The notes under the pieces were generated by a model. That model made no database searches, had not been told where the DNA came from, and was given only the letters and a program-made list of their open reading frames with translations. Below, in pieces: positions 11,080 to 54,735 of a stretch of DNA of 64,000 nt (positions are counted from its first letter, which is position 1; the number at the start of each line of letters is the position of its first letter). Position numbers and translations under genes: made by a program. This DNA is from Dromiciops gliroides (Eukaryota; Chordata; Mammalia; Microbiotheria; Microbiotheriidae), in the NCBI RefSeq assembly GCF_019393635.1, contig NC_057864.1, forward strand, positions 444,858,822-444,922,821, written 5' to 3'.

Positions 11080-12335
11080 TTTTTCTCTTGATGAAGTTCA
11101 GCTCCCATAGGTTCAATGATCATCTCTATACTGATAACTCCCAGGCCCAGTCTCTCTCCTGAGTTCTCATCACACATAAGCAACTACCTGTTACACATTT
11201 TGGAGTGAATATCCCACAGGCATCTAAATTTAATATAACCAAAATAGAACTCAATCTCTTTCCTTCAAACTCATCCTACTTCCAGATTTCTCCATTTACT
11301 TCCAAACTTCTCCATTTCTATTAAGAACTCAAATATCTTTCCAGGATTCTGGTTTGCCACCTTGGAATCATACTTCACTAGTTACTAGCCCTTACTCACC
11401 ACATTCAAAGAGTTGCCAAATTTCCTCAGTTCTTCCTCTTCAATATGTCTTACTTCAATCCACTTCTTCCCACTCAGACAGCCATCATTGTAATTCAGGC
11501 CTTCATCATCTCTAACCTAGATGGCTACAATGATCTTCTCATTGGTTTCCTTGCCTTGTCTCTCCTTCTTTCCCATTCATCCTCCACACAGCTAGTTGTT
11601 GTTCAGTTTGACTGTTTATGTACGACTCTCTGTGACCCCATTTGGATGTTTTCTTCAAAGATACTGGGATGGTTTTGCCATTTCCTTCTTCAGCTCATTT
11701 TACAGATGAGGAAACTGAGGCAAGCAGGGTTAACTGACTTGCCCAGAGTCACATAGCTAGTAAGAGTCTGAGGCCAGATTTGGACTCAGGAAGATGAGTC
11801 TCCCTGACTCCAGACTCTATGCTACCCCAGTGATGTACCTAAAGCACAGATCTGACCCTGTCACTCCCCTTCTCAGGAAGTTCCAGTGGCTCCCTATTGT
11901 TCCCATGATCAGAAGCAATCTCTTCTGTTAGACATTTAACTCCTTTGGCAACCTGGTTCCAACCTACCTTCCCAAGCTTTATATAGATTACTCCCCTTCA
12001 CTCACTCTTCATTCTAGCTAAGATGTCTTGCTGCTCCTTCCACATGACACTCTACCTCCTGTCTTTGTTCCCTTGCATCCCAACTCCTTGAATCCACTCC
12101 TTTCCTCCTCCCTCTATCTCTTAGCATCTTTAACTTCTTTCAAAATTCAGTTCCAGGGGTAAGCTTGAATTTGAGAAGCACCTTCTTCCCTTAAGAATTA
12201 TCTTTATTTTCTTGAAGTACATTTTGTATGTATTTATATGTGCACATTTCTCTTCTTTTAGAACAGGGACTGTCCCATTTCTATGTTTGTTGACCCAGCA
12301 CCAAACAGTGCCTGGACACACTAGGCACTCTGTGG
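11080..12335 (+). mobile_element. L2 (CR1-type) LINE fragment, ORF2 end and 3' region
   Basis: Sense L2 phrases: catctctatactgataactcc, gccttcatcatctctaacct, gatctgaccctgtcactccc, then a 3' part with cagtgcctggacacac. Heavily decayed and interrupted by a SINE at 11590. Confidence 0.8.
11590..11826 (-). mobile_element. Second SINE type (long CORE-SINE) in L2
   Basis: Antisense copy with gttgttgttcagtttgactg, ctgtgaccccatttggatg and cagatgaggaaactgaggca before the core. It is longer than WSINE1 and looks like the older marsupial MIR-related family. Confidence 0.7.
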
Positions 12336-12539
12336 CTAGCTTGATTCTTCCACATCACCTAACAGGGACACGGATAGAATTTCAGAGTACAGAAGCAAAA
12401 TTCAGAAAAGGTCCTTTTTTCTGATTCCTCCAATTCTTAGCACTGCCTCCTCTGAAAGCACTTTGCATTAATTTCTATATAGCCTGCATTTACTAATCTG
12501 TGAACATGTTATATCCCCCCAGAAGAATAGACAAGCAAC

Positions 12540-13870
12540 AAACATTTATTAAGCACCTACTATGTGTCAGTCACTGTGCCAGACTCTGGGGATCCAAAGA
12601 CAGAAACGAAACTCTCGGCCCTCAAACAGTTTTACCTTCTCTAGGGGAAAACGGCATGTATATTACATGTAAGTAATTACATATAAAACACACAGAAAAT
12701 GAATACACGATAAATTGGGAGGTACTGATATCTGGGAAAGGGTGTGGGGACAAGAAAAGCCACTTATAGGAGGAAGCATTTGAACTGAACTTTGAAAGAC
12801 ATTAGGAAGTCTCAGAGACAGGTGAGGAGGGAGTGTGTTCTAGGTAAGGGGGAAAGGTTATACAAAGGCACCAAAAGAGGAAATGGATGTCATGTGGGAG
12901 AAACACCATAATGGTTCAGCTGGACTGAAAAATATATGAAGGGGAGTCATGGAATAAGACTGGGAAAGTAAACTGAAATCAGTATGTGAGGATCTTTAGG
13001 TGCCAGATGAGTTTATTTTTTATTTATTTTTTATTTTTTTGACTTGCCCAGGATCACACAGCCAGTAAGTGTCAAGTGTCTGAGGCCAGATTTGAACTCA
13101 GGTCCTAATGAGCATCCTAAGTGAAGGACTGACATGGGCCAATCTGTACTTTAGGAATATCACTTTGGAAGAAGAGTGGAGGACAGATTGGAAAAGGAAG
13201 CGACCAGACAGGGCACCAATTTGGAGGGAATTAGAACATCGTAGGCTAGGTGAACAAATGCAATATGCTGGATACAAGAGATGTCCTAGTGGGCAAAATT
13301 ACAAGACTAGCCAACTCCATTGGACACGGGGATAGGGAAAAGTGAAGAGTAGAAAATGATTCCAAGATTGAAACGCTGAATGACTTGGAAGGGTGGTGGT
13401 GCCCTTGAGAAAAATAGGGAAGTTTAGAAGAAGGGTAGGTTTGGGGGGAAGAATGAATTTTATTTTGGATATGGTGAATTTGAGGAGACCCAATTGAAAA
13501 TGCCAAGTAGATGTTTTCTAATGAAAGGCTGAAGCTCATAGGAGGGACTAGAGCTCCAAAGGCATCTGGGTAAAGACAAGATCTGGATCTGGCTGTTTGA
13601 CCCATCAGAGCTGTTGAGATCAACGAGAAATCGTGTAGGAGAAGAGGACCCAAAGCCTTGAGTTACACTCATAGCTGGGGGCGAGGCAGGAAGAGTTGGA
13701 TATGAATGAAGATCCAGAAAAGGAGTCCATAACAGGATAAAAGAGAACCAAGGAAGAGGTAAGTGACATGAAAACTCAGAGGAAAGAGCATCTAAAAGAG
13801 TGTGGTCAACAGTATCAGCTATTACCTAGGGCTTGTGAAGACTTAATGAAAGCACTGATCCATTAGAACA
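12540..13870 (-). mobile_element. L2 LINE fragment facing the previous one
   Basis: Antisense L2 phrases: aagcacctactatgtgtcag, gaatatcactttggaagaag, tggtggtgcccttgagaaa, gtgtggtcaacagtatcagc. It covers much of the same ORF2 region as 11080-12335 but on the other strand. Confidence 0.75.
13015..13108 (-). mobile_element. WSINE1-like SINE fragment in L2
   Basis: Antisense, starting at gacttgcccaggatcacaca and stopping after gaactcaggtcct; the 5' half is lost. Confidence 0.85.
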
Positions 13871-13959
13871 GCCTGTGGATAGAGAATAAATTAGGGAAGA
13901 GTAAAAGGATGACCTGACCTTGCCTTCTGGTAGAACAAAGACTTTCACTTTTATATTTG

Positions 13960-14030
13960 AACCATCAGTATCTTGCAGTCTGGCACATAATTGGTGCTTA
14001 ATAAATGTCGGTTGATTGACTGACCTTCAA
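13960..14030 (+). repeat. L2 3' terminus
   Basis: ctggcacataattggtgctt plus aataaatg and TTGATTGAC-type repeats, the typical L2 3' end. Confidence 0.7.
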
Positions 14031-16320
14031 ATAATTAGATCTGCAGGTAAGCCCTACATGGTCATGCAACTCAAGTGCCATTTGCCTAGTATTTGTGCCT
14101 CTTGGGAGGAAAAGGGAGTTAGTTAGTTGGCAGGGGATTTCTCCCTGCTCAGACTCTTACTTACCTTCCGTTGCCTTTTGATTTTAAACATTCAGACCAC
14201 AGGCTGATTTATCAACATACTAAATTATCAATTTATCAACATTACTCTCAATATGCTAAATACCTGATGCAAATTTAGAAGGTTTGATTGTAGTGAGTAC
14301 GATATCCTTATGTATAAATGTAATACTTTGTGAAGTCTTAGGAGGCCCTAATAACTGCCCACGTCCTTCACTGAATTGGCAGTTAGAGGAGTGCTGTTCA
14401 AAGGGCTTGGGCTTTGTCTAAGGAATCAACACTAGAAAACTTGAATTCAAATTCGAGGAGCATGGCTAGATCGATCGGGACTGGTGGGAATAAGTACAGT
14501 AAAGGACAAAGAACTGACAATCTTGCTTTCCATTTCTAAAATATGTATTCATTCACGAGGGCAAAACAAATGTGAATAACAGCTGGCTACCAAGCAGAAA
14601 TAAGAATTTAGCCTAATAGCTGAACCAGTAACACTCTCCCTAAATCATGTTAATAACCTAACTGTGTGACTTTGGGTACTTACTTAACCTCTCTGGGCCT
14701 TAGCTTCCTCATTTGTAAATTAAGAGGGTTGTACTGGATGAATCCAAAAGTTTCTTTCTGCATTAACATTCTTTGATTCTAAGAAGATAATCCTTAGCAA
14801 GTTAATGGCTCTCTACTTCCATTTGAGAACTCCCCCCCCCCATTGGATTTCTATCCCATTATATCCATATGTTCCAAAGAAATTAGTAAGCTTCCTAAAA
14901 CTGTTTTAAATAATTATTTCAGCTACCCCAGAATCCCAGCATTTACTCAGTTTTAGCTACCACAGCCTCTGCTAACAAACAAGAGTCTCTGAATAAGAGG
15001 GAAATATCAGATTGGCTCTGTGCCTCCAGGCTTTGCAGGGGTTGCCTCTACAGCAGTCGGTATCACTTCAAATCCAATAGCCTACCACCTGCTCTGCCTA
15101 CTAGTTTGACGTGTCATCGGAGTAGGTTACAATCTATATTTATAGGACACCAAAAAGGGTTTTCCTCCCTGACTTTCTCCCCCTGCTCCCCCCAAAAGGG
15201 GGGGGGAGGAAGACCTTGCACTCACATTACATGCCTGAAATTTGCTTAATATTAAAGCTAGAAGTGACCTTAAAGATCATCTACACAGTTCCACTCACAT
15301 TCCCATTTAACAGATGAAGAAACTAGGCCCAAGAGGCTGTGACCTTGTTCAAGGTCATACAGGCAGCCAGTCGAGCCAGAGCCAGCAAAATCATCAAAGA
15401 TGCAATCCTTTTCACCAACATCCTCTTTTTAAAATGAAAATGTCCCCAGAACAAATCGGGTGTGAATTATTGTGAATGAATTTATTAGAACACTTTTTTC
15501 CTAATGCTGAGTCCTTGGGCCCTGGAGGAATGGTGGTGTTGATGGGGGAGGGCATCGGGTAGGAGTTGTATGTGGGGAAGTGGGTCCCACATTGTCCCGG
15601 GGAAGGCGGGTCTAAATAAGGTAACAGAGTAGGAAGCATTCGGGTACTTGACCTTTGACAGCAGTGGGGGTAGGCAATCAGAAGGTTGACAGAAGCACAG
15701 GGAGCTGAAGATCCCCTTCCTTCCCAGTTTCTCCTATTCTGGCCCCGGTGAGGAGTAATTGTGCAGCAAATCTACCCTCCAAACGCGAGTTACGGAATCA
15801 GAAGCATTAAGATGAGGAAGAGACCTTTAGAAATCATCTCTTAACACCTCTCTCGCCACCACTTTCCTTTTACAAAAAATAATGGCACCGAGGCCCAGAG
15901 ATGGCCTAGACCATAACATTCAAAGCTGAAAGAGTCCTTAGAGTTGATTCATCAAATCAACTCCCCCTCATTGTATAGATGAAAGCCCAAGGCCCAGAAA
16001 GGTGACTTCCCCAAGGTCATACACTGGCTTAGAGGCAGGGGTGAGGCTAGAACACCGGGTGGAGCAATACGGATCTTTCCAAGCCTAGATGGGGGGAGGG
16101 GGGGAAGAGAAGCTGCCTGCTTGTGGGAGATTTCCATCCCAGCTCCGAGGACGCTGGAGGTGTGGGTGGCTCCGATAGCTCCCGGAGAAGCAGCTCATTT
16201 CTAAGTGCTTAACTGGACCCACTGCAGCTATTTTCTCATACGTATGCCCGTCACACAGGGCCATTGGGGAGAGGGAGGAGGGAGGAGAAGAGAGGAGAGG
16301 AGAAATGAATTTTCCCCCCA
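14031..16320. other. ATP1A1 upstream flank
   Basis: No gene seen. A MIR copy lies at about 14640-14785 and MIR-like fragments at about 15250-15375 and 15910-16045. There is a G run near 15196-15206. No WSINE1-type SINE lies between 13.1 and 20.1 kb, so the promoter side is spared. Confidence 0.6.
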
Positions 16321-16523
16321 TTGAAATCTAACCCGGAAAGATCGGCTCCGGCCTGAGCCGTTTGGGGTGGCTGCGCCTCTTCTGCGGCTGCCGGGGGTCC
16401 AGACCCCCGGGGACCCCGGTAGGGCGGCCCAGCGCCCGGGGAGGAGGAGCCCGGGGCGGAGCCGCGGCTCCCGGAGGAGGAGACAGGGAAGGGAGCCCGG
16501 GTGTCGAGTTGCTCCGGTAACTG

Positions 16524-16573
16524 TGACGTGCCGGGGCCGTGGGCGGGGCAAGGAGGCAGGTTGCATATTTTAG
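16524..16573 (+). promoter_or_regulatory. ATP1A1: ATP1A1 core promoter: ATF/CRE half site, GC box, TATA-like element
   Basis: TGACGT at 16524-16529 is followed by GGGCGGGGC at 16541-16549 and a TATA-like TATTTTA at about 16566-16572. A start site about 30 bp downstream (near 16597) puts the TGACGT at roughly -73. The rodent Atp1a1 promoter is known to carry an ATF-1/CREB element with neighbouring Sp1 sites in that range. The motifs are seen; the start site and factor binding are inferred. Confidence 0.7.
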
Positions 16574-16596
16574 GAAGTGAGGAGTAGGCGCCAGCC

Positions 16597-16846
16597 TTAG
16601 CTGCAGTGGGGACTGGGGCGCGGAGGAGGCGGACACGTGGCAACTGCAGCAGAGGCAGCGGCGGCAGCAGGCAGCAGGCACCCGGAGCGGGAGCGGCCCG
16701 CGCCCCGGTCGCCCCTTCGCCAGCCCCGGCCCCGGCCCCGGCTCCGGCTCCAGCTCCTCTCGGCCCGGCGCCGGGAGTTGATCCTTTTACCTGTTTGATT
16801 CCCAGGAGACAGGTCCCGGCACAGCGGGCACCAGACCACCGCAGCC
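16597..16846 (+). other. ATP1A1: ATP1A1 5' untranslated leader
   Basis: About 250 nt of GC-rich leader between the inferred start site and the ATG. It contains CAG/GGC-type and GCCCCG-type short repeats. I see no upstream ATG, so initiation at 16847 should be unobstructed. The 5' end is an estimate from the TATA-like element. Confidence 0.65.
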
Positions 16847-49051
<32,205 letters not shown>

Positions 49052-49352
49052 TCTCCCTGTACTGCACGTCGTTCCACATATTCTGCATCCATCGCCACCT
49101 CTTTGTGTAAATCAGTCTTGGAATTCAGAAATTTACCCCGGTAGGAAAGCACCGAAGCATGTGGGGGAAGCAAGGTGTCCCAGAATGAAGCATGTAGATA
49201 CGGGGGGGAGGGGGGAGGGGGCTGCCTGTATACATCCGTCTGTGGGAAGGTTTTTATGTGCCTTTTTGTTTTTGTAAAAAAGGAAAAACCGGAAAGACTG
49301 AAAGCATACATTTTATATCTGGATTTTTACAATAAAGATGGATTATAACTGA
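49052..49352 (+). other. ATP1A1: ATP1A1 3' UTR
   Basis: About 300 nt from the stop to the inferred cleavage site. A G-rich patch near 49201-49221 could stack as a quadruplex in RNA. The region is free of SINEs. Confidence 0.85.
49331..49336 (+). terminator. ATP1A1: ATP1A1 polyadenylation signal AATAAA
   Basis: Canonical AATAAA, followed 25-40 bases later by a U-rich stretch (TCTGTCTTTTTTT near 49361-49373), the usual downstream element. Cleavage is expected near 49350. Confidence 0.9.
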
Positions 49353-49584
49353 ATTATTCCTCTGTCTTTTTTTAGGGGAGGGGGGAGGAGAATAATACTT
49401 CAGGCACAAATACTTAAACGATTTGTGAAGGAGTTTCTAAATTTAATATCCAGGAATCTCTACCACGTTATTGACTTTTCTCAGTTCCTATAGGGATTGG
49501 ATTAAAGATGGTTTCTTCATTTTCATTAATCTCCATATTTATTTTACTCATGAAATCTCCAAGGATTTTTTTCTGCTTAAAAAC

Positions 49585-49640
49585 AACCAAATCAATAAAC
49601 ATGTATTAAGCACCTCTATGCTGAGTGCTGGAACTAGCAA
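49585..49640 (+). repeat. L2/MIR-like fragment
   Basis: caataaacatgtattaagcacc and gctgagtgctgg, downstream of the gene. Confidence 0.5.
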
Positions 49641-49737
49641 TATTTTTACTTGTCTGATCTGTTTAGCAACACACTTGACCAGATTATATAAGTAACTTTT
49701 GATAGAAACTTCATTGAAATCATTAAGAAATAACTGC

Positions 49738-49871
49738 CCAGTGGATAGACCACCGGCCCTGGATTCAGGAGTACCTGAGTTCAAATCCGACTTCAGACAC
49801 TTAACACTTACTAGCTGTGTGACTCTGAGCAAGTCACTTAACTCCAATTGTCTCACTAAAAAAAAAAAAAA
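49738..49871 (+). mobile_element. 5'-truncated WSINE1-like SINE
   Basis: Starts at cagtggatagacc, about 20 bp into the element, and ends in an A/AAC-rich tail. Confidence 0.92.
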
Positions 49872-49879
49872 CAACAACA

Positions 49880-50480
49880 ACAAATAGCTTCCTCCTTGAC
49901 ACCCAATCAGAGAATCCTTTGGCTTTTAATTAAGTAAACATGTAGCCTCATCACTAAGACACACTTGGTAAAAGCACATTAGGAAAATGACATTCCAGAT
50001 TTCCCAGTTGGAGTAAAATAAAGAATTAATATTCTGATTCCTGACTTCAAGACTGTAGTTAGGACCCATTCTATGTCATCTTTCTTCTTCCCTAGGAGTT
50101 GATGAGTTTCATATGAAAAATAACCAGGCCTTGTTGGCAAGATTAGGTCTATGGTGTGTTCACTGCAATGCGTAACTGAGGGCTTTTTAGTTGTCACAGA
50201 AAAGGAACAAAACATAGTTTGATATTAGCCTGTCAAATATGCTGCCCACCACAGAATCCTTTTCCCATCATAATTTTCTTACCTAGGCAGCAGTGACTTT
50301 TAAAGAATGTCATTTATTCAAGTGCCACACTATATACAAGAAAGCAATCGGTTAACTACCTAGAAAAAGAAACCCATCTATTCAACAGGTCCTGTGACCC
50401 TCAGGCCCCAAAACTTGTGGCATGAGCAGAAATAACAATAGGTATGGAGCACAAAAAGTACACAAAATGTAAAGTTTTAG
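49880..50480. other. Intergenic, no gene seen
   Basis: AT-rich; nothing recognised. Confidence 0.5.
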
Positions 50481-51063
50481 TCTTTTTTAAATAAAGTATT
50501 TTATTTTCCAGTGACATGTAAAGATAAGTTTTCAACATTTGTTTTTATAAGATTTTGAGTTCTAAATTTTTCTCCCTCCCCCTTCCCCAAGAAAGCAATC
50601 TGATGCAGGTTATATATGTCCAATCACATGAAACATTTCTGCATTAGTCATGTTGTGAAAGAAGAATCAGAACGAAAGGGGAAAACCTCAAAAAAGAAAA
50701 AAGTAAATAGTATGGTTCAATCTGCATTCAAATTCCACAGTTTTTTTGTTTTGTTTTCTGGATGTGGAGAGCATTTTCTATCAAGCCTTTTGGAATTGTC
50801 TTGCTGAGAAGAGCTAACTATCATAGTTGATCCTCATACAATGTTGCTGTTGCTGTGTACAATGTTATGGTTCTACTCAGGAAAGCACTCATCATTCCAC
50901 TTAAGTCTTTCCAGGTTTTTCTGAAATTTGCTTGCTCATTTCTTATACCATAATAGAATTCCATTACATTCATATACCACAACTTGTTTAGGCACTCCCC
51001 AAATTGATGGTTATTCCCTCGATTTCCAATTCCTTGCCAACACAAAGAGAGCTGCTATATTTT

Positions 51064-51222
51064 TTTGTTTTGGGGGTTTTTTTGGGTGTGTGAGGCAATT
51101 GGGGTTAAGTGACTTGCCCAGGGTCACACAGCTAGTAAGAATTAAGTGTCTGAGGCCAGATTTGAACTCAGGTCGTCCTGACTCCTGGGCTGGTACTCTA
51201 TCCACTGTGCCACCTACCTGCT
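51064..51222 (-). mobile_element. WSINE1-like SINE in L1
   Basis: Duplication gctgctatattttt (51050-51063) against gctgctgtattttt just after the element. Confidence 0.93.
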
Positions 51223-51613
51223 TTGCTGCTGTATTTTTCTACACGTGGGTCCTTTTCCCTTATTGATTTCTTTGGGATACAGACTTAGTAGTGGTATTAC
51301 TGGGTCAAAAGATATACATAGCCCTGTCACCCTTTGGGCATAGTTCCAAATTGCTCTCCAGAATGGTTGGATCAGTTTTCAACTCCACCGACAATGCAAT
51401 AGTGTTTCAATTTTTCCACAGTTCCAACATTATTTTCCTTTTTTGTTATTAGCCAATCTGATAAATGTGAGGTGGTACCTCAGAGTTGTTTTGTTTTTTT
51501 CCTATGACAATAGATGGCTACAATTTATCTGAAAACTGCCTTTTCATATCCATTTCTCAATTGGGGAATGATTTGCATTCTTATAAATTTGATTTAGTTC
51601 CCCACATATTTTA

Positions 51614-51769
51614 TTTATTTTTTCTTTTTTGTGTGTGTGTATGAGGCAATTGGGGTTAAGTGACTTGCCCAAAGTCACACAGCTAGTGTTGTGTCTGAGG
51701 TTGGATTTGAACTCAGGTCCTCCTGAATCCAGGGCCGGTGCTCTATACACTGCGCCACCTAGCTGCCCC
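51614..51769 (-). mobile_element. WSINE1-like SINE in L1
   Basis: Antisense with a GT-rich tail; flanks ccccacatatttta and tccctatatatttta. Confidence 0.93.
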
Positions 51770-51854
51770 TTCCCTATATATTTTAGAAATGAGGCCTTTA
51801 TCAGAAACACTAGCTGTAAAAATTGTTTCCCAGCTTTCTGCTTAAGTTTGAGTT

Positions 51855-52735
51855 GGAGAGAACATTTATTAGGTATTGTGCTGTGCTAAGCACTGGATAC
51901 AAATGTAAGCAAGAGAGTCCCTACCCTTAAGGAGCTTACATTCTATTGAACTACATTTTATGCTATATATATGTGACTCCAGGCCCAGCACTCTATCCAC
52001 TGCACCACCTAAAAAAGTGGGAAGGTTGGGGTGGGGAAAAAATAATCTACTCCTACTGTGACCAGAGTATCCGGTGGGAGGAACACTGCTGAGAATTTGG
52101 TTGTGAATAAAGTAAGTCATAGCTGGGCCCAACCTGACATAGGAAGTGGTCGATAATGGAAGAACTCAGACATTTGACCAGGGGGTATGATGGGAGCACT
52201 GATTCCTTATGTACAGAAGTTACATGAGCAAAGGCACTGAGATGATAGGGAGCAGAGCACACAGGTACCACTCTTCAGTTGGTGAGGGGATTTCCTTGTA
52301 TCACCAAAATAGAAAAAAGAACTTCGCTCTCCTGGCCAGAACAACTCTCACCTTCAAAGAAATTCTATTGCAATAGGAATGAGTGTGAGGAAATTTTCAA
52401 AGATAAGATCAACAGGGTTTCGATTTACAAAGGCTGATGAGGTGGAGAAGGGAGAAATAAGACAACCCGAGGTTATCAAAGAAGGAAGGAAGGGTTGAGG
52501 CGGGGATGCAGGAAAGAGATGATTTTGGTCTGGATGTTGGGAAAATCTTAGGAAAGGACAAGTTGATGTCCAGAAAGTGATTGTTCTCAGGTCTCATGGG
52601 AGCAAGGTCTGGATCTCTATGACCCAATCAAATATGAGAGCAATGAGGCTGGGCCCAGTCCTTAGATTCAAAGCTACCTTTTCAGAGAGACTTGGATTTA
52701 AAAAATCCTTTGCTTTCTTGTCACATGTAGATTTT
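51855..52735. other. Intergenic with old repeat pieces
   Basis: L2/MIR-like piece at 51860-51955 (gctaagcactggatacaaat), a MIR 5'-end fragment at 51970-52010, then 700 bp that I do not recognise. Confidence 0.45.
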
Positions 52736-52890
52736 GTTTGTTTGTTTGTTTTTGCAGGGCCATGGGGGTTAAGTGACTTGCCCAGGGTCACACAGCTAGT
52801 AAGTGTCAAGTGTCTGAGGCCAGATTTGAACTCAGGTCCTCCTGATTTCAGGGCTGGTGCTTTTATCCACTGCGCCACCTAGCTGCCCCC
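52736..52890 (-). mobile_element. WSINE1-like SINE
   Basis: Perfect 14-bp duplication cacatgtagatttt at 52722-52735 and 52891-52904. Confidence 0.96.
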
Positions 52891-52943
52891 CACATGTAGA
52901 TTTTAACAAAAAAAGAAAAGGTTTGTAAAGATCAGGTTAATTT

Positions 52944-52946
<3 letters not shown>

Positions 52947-52974
<28 letters not shown>

Positions 52975-53120
52975 TTTTTGGCAGGGCAATGAGGGGTAAG
53001 TGACTTACCCAGGGTCACACAGGTAGTAAGTGTCACATGTCTGAGGCTGATTTTGAATTCAGGTCCTCCTGAATCCAGGGATGGTGCTTTATCTACTGTG
53101 TCATCTAGCTTCCCCCATTG
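52947..53120 (-). mobile_element. WSINE1-like SINE with a (TTC)n tail
   Basis: Antisense. Duplication ggttaatttctt at 52935-52946 and 53121-53132; the tail has become a TTC microsatellite. Confidence 0.94.
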
Positions 53121-53584
53121 GGTTAATTTCTTAAAGGTAATGGAAACTTTTAAGTTCTTGGGATACAGGACAATTCTAGTTACGAAAGAACCTTACAAAT
53201 ATGTCCTCCAGTCCCTTCATTGAACAGATGATGAAACTGACCAAGAGAAGTGAATGACATTATCCATGTCCCATAATTACCTTATGACTCACTCTAGACT
53301 AGGCAACCGAAACTTTGGTATAAGGACCCCTTTACTCTTAAAAACTGAGGACCCCCCCCAAGAGATTTTGTTTATGTAGGTTATATCTATCGAGATTTCT
53401 CATATTAGAAATAAAAGTATCTTAGTATTCTTATAAATATGAAATTGTTTTGACTTTATGGACTCTTACCCCAAAAGGATCTGGGGGGCACCCCTGGGAC
53501 ATCCCCAGATTACACTTTAAGAACCACTGACCAAGAACAAAAATTAGGTTTTCCTCATATAATCCACCTATTTTTTCCATTATA

Positions 53585-54345
53585 GCAAGATGATAATAAT
53601 ATTTATAGAGAATTTAAAAGTTTACAAAACACTCTAAATACATTGTTTTGTTTGACACATAGTAGTAGGCTTCCACCAGTCACGGACAACCATGCATCAG
53701 CGCCTTGAAGAGCCACAGGCCACAGTGTGGCCGTGTTGTATCTACCCCATGAGGAGTAGCTGGAGTGGCCTCTCCAGGGCACTGGCCTGGGTGGATCAAT
53801 ATGGAAAATAAGCTGCTGCCCATGCAGCAGATTTCCCCTCTCCGCAACATTGGTGGATCCAAAGGAGAGGCAGAACCAATACAGTTTGGCACCAGTGCCA
53901 CTGCAGGATTTGCCAGAGGGATGTGATGTCCAACATCCAACTGCCTAAGGGACTCCAACTCCTGATTTTTCCTCAAGGTTAACTCCTGAAGCCTTTCCCA
54001 TACATGGGTATAGCTGCAAGGCAGTGGAAGTTTAAAATCAGGTTTCCTTCCCCTAGGCGAGTTGCCTGCCAAGGCTGACGAACCCCACCTGCCCAAAGCG
54101 ACTGGTTTTAAGGTGCCAGTGACTCGCCTTCACCCCTTCTTCTGTTAGTGGAAATAGTTCCTCCACGAGAAGGCCAGGAGTTGGGCTTCGGTTGTCAGAG
54201 GCTATTTGATACGCTTGCCATTGGAGCATTTTATAGAGAGTGGGACCTTATCCCCACTCCCACCCTGACATGACAACCTTTGGAAGACACATAGTAAGCA
54301 TTTAATAAATGCATGTTGATTAATTTTATTTGAGCCTCAGAACCC
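53585..54345 (+). repeat. MIR with an L2 3' end inside it, split by a larger insert
   Basis: MIR-like aataatatttatagagaatt is broken by L2-tail sequence (cacatagtaagcatttaata) and seems to continue at atttgagcctcagaacccta. The L2 tail in turn holds the 621-bp segment at 53665. Confidence 0.55.
53665..54285. other. Unidentified 621-bp segment between 11-bp direct repeats
   Basis: Bounded by gacacatagta at 53654-53664 and 54286-54296, as expected for an inserted element. It has higher GC than its surroundings, no poly(A) or SINE features and no clear terminal inverted repeats. An open frame of 138 codons runs on the minus strand (54096 to 53680; begins MGRWGSSALAGNSPRGRK). I do not recognise the sequence. 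It could be an uncommon interspersed repeat or a retroposed transcript piece. Confidence 0.6.
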
Positions 54346-54419
54346 TAGGAATTCCTTGTAGCAATGAAATCACAGGCCTGGTTTCAAAATCAACAAAACA
54401 CCCTATATCAATGCACTAT

Positions 54420-54645
54420 GAAGGAGTGAGGGAGGGAATAAGCACTTATTAAGTACCAACTATGGGTCAGGCACTGAACTAAGCCTTTAAAATATCACCT
54501 CATTTAATCCTTACAACAACTATGAAGAATTCTCATTTTACAGATAAGGAAATGGGTGACTTGTCCAAAGTCACAGCTAGTATGTGTGGGAGGTGAAATT
54601 TGAATGTCCGTACCCCATCCTATCCATCTAGGCTCTATTTCCTAG
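54420..54645 (+). repeat. MIR-type element
   Basis: aagcacttattaagtaccaa, cattttacagataaggaaat and aaagtcacagctagtatgtg in MIR order. Confidence 0.7.
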
Positions 54646-54735
54646 AAAGGTGCTTAATGTTTATCTTTTTTCCTCCTGTCACAAGACCAATGAAGCCTTT
54701 GTTAGAGATGGCTTTATGATGTTTTAGATCTATAT

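Larger units (their letters stand above)
50490..51850 (-). mobile_element. L1 3' region with two nested SINEs
   Basis: Antisense marsupial L1: 3' UTR from 50490, then ORF2-end sequence (ggcatagttccaaattgctc, gctaatctgataa-like, gaggcctttatcagaaacac) up to 51850. 5'-truncated and non-coding. It covers part of the same region as the sense copy at 59404-60600. Confidence 0.88.
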
